Assembly (NCBI GenBank): GCA_017413255.1
Contig: JAFPUC010000003.1
Span: 1-64,000, forward strand
DNA: 64,000 nucleotides
From: Aeriscardovia sp.
Lineage (GTDB): Bacteria > Actinomycetota > Actinomycetes > Actinomycetales > Bifidobacteriaceae
Direction: 5' to 3'
Positions 61,802 through 64,000 of the stretch are shown here, piece by piece. Made by a program: the position numbers and the translations under genes. The notes under the pieces are model-generated. The model worked only from the letters and a program-made list of their open reading frames with translations. It was not told the origin of the DNA and did no database searches. Position 1 is the first letter of the stretch. The number at the start of each line of letters is the position of its first letter.

Positions 61802-62705
61802 TTGGCATGCATAGAAGGATAACAATAATTCCCAAAAATTAAATTTGTTATTTTTAAACAAGGCAGAAATTAATCATATAAATCAATTTCTAATTAATTT
61901 TCTTAAATTCTTGGGAATAAATTCTCATAAAGATGAGATAATAGAAAAATTTCTATCTACTTTTTGCTTATTTTGATAAATACCTAAAACTTATTGGATT
62001 ATATTTGATACTCGTTTTCAGCAGGCTAATTTTTATAGATTTTTACTCAGTTGCTGGCTTGTGCGGATTGACATAAATTTTTTTATCCTATAAATTACTT
62101 ATTAAATCCTATTATGTATATAAAACCATGCTTCAGAATTTGATTGTTATACTTTGATTTTTATACGTTTTATATACACTAACATCACTAGCAAACTCGC
62201 AGGGGTTTAAAAAATTAGAGGTTCTATAAAAGACTCGAATACTGCATTTATCTGATAGAAAATGGCTATTGATTTATATCGTTTACTATGATAAAAATTT
62301 TCGCTCTAAAAAATGACTATCCCGGCTGAAGAAAAGTAAATATAGCTAAATATTCAAATGTCAAAAATATTTAAGAGATTTTTCTTTAAATGACTTATTA
62401 TTCGAATAGTAATAGAAATTTATCTCAAAATAATATTGACAAATTCAATTTAATCCGAAATTTTCAGGATAATAATTACTTTATATGTAAATTACATATT
62501 TTTTAGAAATTTTCTTCCTTATTTTCATTTGAAGTCAAATAATTTATTAAATCTAACTATAAAGTGAAAAATATAGTTGTTTATGTTACTTCTTTATTAT
62601 TTCTTCATAATTAGAATTAATTTTAAGTCTTATGTTATGTTATTGATTTATTGCCCTTATTCCAGCAGAGTTTTGCCAGTAAGAAAGAGATTTATTGTCA
62701 ATTTT
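61802..62705. other. Very AT-rich gene-free region
   Basis: Nine hundred bases of very low GC, with stops in all frames. Short inverted and direct repeats of AATT/ATTT are plentiful but none is distinctive. Could be a leftover of an insertion or a spacer. No gene. Confidence 0.5.
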
Positions 62706-62739
62706 CTGGCAATTGGCCTTAGATAAGGCCAATTGCCAG
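62706..62739. repeat. Perfect 16-bp inverted repeat carrying two CAATTG sites
   Basis: CTGGCAATTGGCCTTA at 62706-62721, GA, then its exact complement TAAGGCCAATTGCCAG at 62724-62739. Each arm contains CAATTG, the predicted target of the MunI-like enzymes. With no T-tract it may be a terminator only weakly. Confidence 0.9.
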
Positions 62740-62836
62740 CCTTTAGGGCCGGATATGAATTTTTAATACTGAAACTCCTATAGCGAATTACTATCCGCCT
62801 CCTGTATGACGCTAGTGAAGGGAAGTTTCTAAATTA

Positions 62837-63286
62837 TTATTTGAAATCGGGATAATTTTTATAGTAATTTCTTATCTCCTCTTTTGGAATAATTGCATTC
62901 CCAGTTTGGAAGATTTCGAGTCCCTCTCTCCCATTAACCCATGGATCCTCTAAGTGAGTTCTTCGGCTTAATTCCTCTCCAGTTAATTTGCCAAGCTTTT
63001 CCATCACATAGATAACGGTTTCTTTCTCCCTATTATCCAGGCTTCCTTCGACATATGAGCCCAGTTTTTCTGGGGAGACAAGGTAAAGTTTTTCGTGCTT
63101 TTTCCATAGTTCATATGCTACGGGGCCATTTTTCCATGCTCGAAAATCCTCAGGAAATAATTCTTCGTCATACTTTACGAGGGAATAGGCCTGGCTATAA
63201 AAGCATAACTTTTGTAATTTCATAGTCGTCATCATAGGCTGTTGTCGTATGATAAACCGCGCTACATTTATAATTGAATCTGTCAC
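62837..63286 (-). CDS. Panacea (SocA/DUF4065) antitoxin-domain protein
   Basis: A 149-residue protein: IINVARFIIRQQPMMTTMKLQKLCFYSQAYSLVKYDEELFPEDFRAWKNGPVAYELWKKHEKLY, then EKLGKLTGEELSRRTHLEDPWVNGREGLEIF and an end PKEEIRNYYKNYPDF. MKLQKLxYYxQ, AWxxGPV and L-S-x-x-x-H-x-E-x-PW are the defining patterns. Panacea domains are known as versatile antitoxins, including those of RelA/SpoT-type toxSAS enzymes. Its partner may be the divergent RelA/SpoT-domain gene at 63370. It has the same length as the decayed copy at 497-946. Its GGAGGG lies just before the ATG. Confidence 0.9.
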   Translation of the reverse strand: MTDSIINVARFIIRQQPMMTTMKLQKLCFYSQAYSLVKYDEELFPEDFRAWKNGPVAYELWKKHEKLYLVSPEKLGSYVEGSLDNREKETVIYVMEKLGKLTGEELSRRTHLEDPWVNGREGLEIFQTGNAIIPKEEIRNYYKNYPDFK

Positions 63287-63369
63287 TATCCCTCCTTTGT
63301 TTATTACTATTCTATATGTTTGGGGAATTAAATGTTCACTAATTCTGAAATAAATAATTTAGGAAAAAA
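63287..63369. promoter_or_regulatory. Divergent intergenic region of the Panacea/RelA-SpoT pair
   Basis: 83 bp, AT-rich, with the RBS of both genes (GGAGGG on the minus strand; GGAAAA on the plus). A bidirectional promoter is implied. Confidence 0.4.
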
Positions 63370-64000
63370 ATGAAGCAATTGCGTGCCGATGGGCAGGATG
63401 TACAATGCTTAACTAACAGTGACAAAAACATGTTTTTAGATTGGAGACTTACCTTTGCCGAACCTATGCATCAGCTATACTGTATGTTAAATATTCAATA
63501 TCCTACCTATAAATCATCATGTCGAATAAAGCGCATGGAATCCATTTTTCGTAAGGTGAATTATAAGTTAACTTCTATGCATGATATTGCCGGTGTGAGA
63601 GTTATCACAAATAGTTTGAATGAATTATGCTGTTTGAAAGAAGAATGTAAAAAGTTAAAAAGTCCTCAGGAAAATACCTATAAAATTGTCTCTTTTAGCC
63701 TTCTTCATGATTATTCAACTGAGCCTCGCAACGGGTATCGTTCAGTACATTTTGACGTTCAATTAAGGGATGATATTAGCGGACGTTGTTATCATGTGGA
63801 ATTACAGTTACGCACAAAACTACAACATGCTTGGGCGCAAGCCGTAGAAGCCATAGATTCTATAGAGGGCACCGATGTTAAACATAATCCGGATAAAGAT
63901 AAGTTTTGGATTTTACTTCCTGCCTTGATTGCTTATAAGGAGGGAGATGGAACGCTTATTCCTGAAGGGAAATCATATGAAGATTTGGAAAAGGAGCTAA
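63370..64000 (+). CDS. RelA/SpoT-domain (toxSAS-like) protein, truncated by the right edge
   Basis: At least 210 residues of a single RelA/SpoT nucleotidyltransferase domain: YKSSCRIKRMESIFRKVNYKLTSMHDIAGVRVI (the R-x-K-x-x-S and D-I-A-G-x-R motifs), GYRSVHFDVQL, and VELQLRTKLQHAWAQAVEAID (E-x-Q-x-R-T-x-x-x-H-A-W). The usual long RelA/Spo N- and C-terminal parts are absent, as in small alarmone synthetases and toxSAS toxins. Beside a Panacea antitoxin, toxSAS is the natural suggestion: such toxins inhibit growth by making alarmone-type nucleotides or pyrophosphorylating tRNA. The end is missing, so C-terminal features cannot be judged. Confidence 0.8.
   Translation, partial: MKQLRADGQDVQCLTNSDKNMFLDWRLTFAEPMHQLYCMLNIQYPTYKSSCRIKRMESIFRKVNYKLTSMHDIAGVRVITNSLNELCCLKEECKKLKSPQENTYKIVSFSLLHDYSTEPRNGYRSVHFDVQLRDDISGRCYHVELQLRTKLQHAWAQAVEAIDSIEGTDVKHNPDKDKFWILLPALIAYKEGDGTLIPEGKSYEDLEKEL

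Noticed and set aside
1..64000. tRNA, rRNA or known riboswitch genes
   Set aside because: No tRNA-like cloverleaf or conserved rRNA sequence was noticed; a covariance search would be needed for certainty.
1..64000. Insertion-sequence transposases
   Set aside because: No DDE or HUH transposase motif was found in any frame; only serine recombinases are present.

Overview
The window is almost entirely accessory DNA. The only gene that looks like ordinary housekeeping is a Kup-type potassium transporter at 6.8-9.0 kb. The host is probably a Gram-positive actinobacterium (Bifidobacteriaceae or a low-GC Coriobacteriia-like lineage). This rests on an LPXTG-like LASTG surface adhesin, a cell-wall-hydrolase-bearing conjugation apparatus with FtsK-like motors, heavy use of AGG arginine codons, GTG/TTG starts and a leaderless-looking promoter. 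The genus cannot be fixed from the sequence, and I put low confidence on the family.

Layout. (a) 1-1 kb: edge of an EcoRI-type adenine methyltransferase and a dead copy of a Panacea (SocA/DUF4065) antitoxin gene. (b) 1.1-13.7 kb and 19.1-33.1 kb: a large conjugative element. It carries a 1.3-kresidue LASTG adhesin, small membrane proteins, a TcpC-like protein, a RecE-like nuclease with an Erf annealing protein, ParA with a small partner, a VirB6-like protein, small membrane subunits, a VirB4-like ATPase, a lysozyme/CHAP hydrolase, two separate FtsK-like ATPases and a small serine recombinase. No relaxase is recognisable. (c) 13.9-18.1 kb: a GC-rich island of foreign composition sitting inside the element. 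It holds a BcgI-like restriction-modification pair, a small ribbon-helix-helix (RHH) gene and a truncated serine recombinase. (d) 18.3-18.9 kb: a RelB/DinJ antitoxin with a decayed YafQ toxin. (e) 34-64 kb: an AT-richer defence island. It has two DUF4143 ATPases, an orphan-looking methyltransferase pair (one HinfI-like), a Schlafen-type (AlbA_2) ATPase, a DUF3644/HEPN-like protein, a type II R-M pair, Fic fragments, a second RelB/broken-YafQ locus, an 818-residue nuclease-methylase-specificity fusion, McrBC, a complete MunI-like R-M system with its C protein, and an intact Panacea antitoxin divergent from a RelA/SpoT-domain protein that runs off the right edge.

How it fits together. The transfer genes supply a Tcp/T4SS-like machine. 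The rest is a dense set of restriction, toxin-antitoxin and abortive-infection candidates, many in several states of decay (in-frame stops, frameshifts, fragments). Every methyltransferase seen is an amino (m6A/m4C) type and none is a C5 type, so the 5mC-directed McrBC could live alongside them. The most notable observations are these: apparent ATA starts, in open frames without a nearby canonical start, in three genes; 23-bp-period repeats before both DUF4143 paralogues; related RHH genes before both BcgI/IIG-like R-M genes; three copies of a TACGTA palindrome; poly-G tracts upstream of mcrB; and the Panacea/RelA-SpoT divergent pair.
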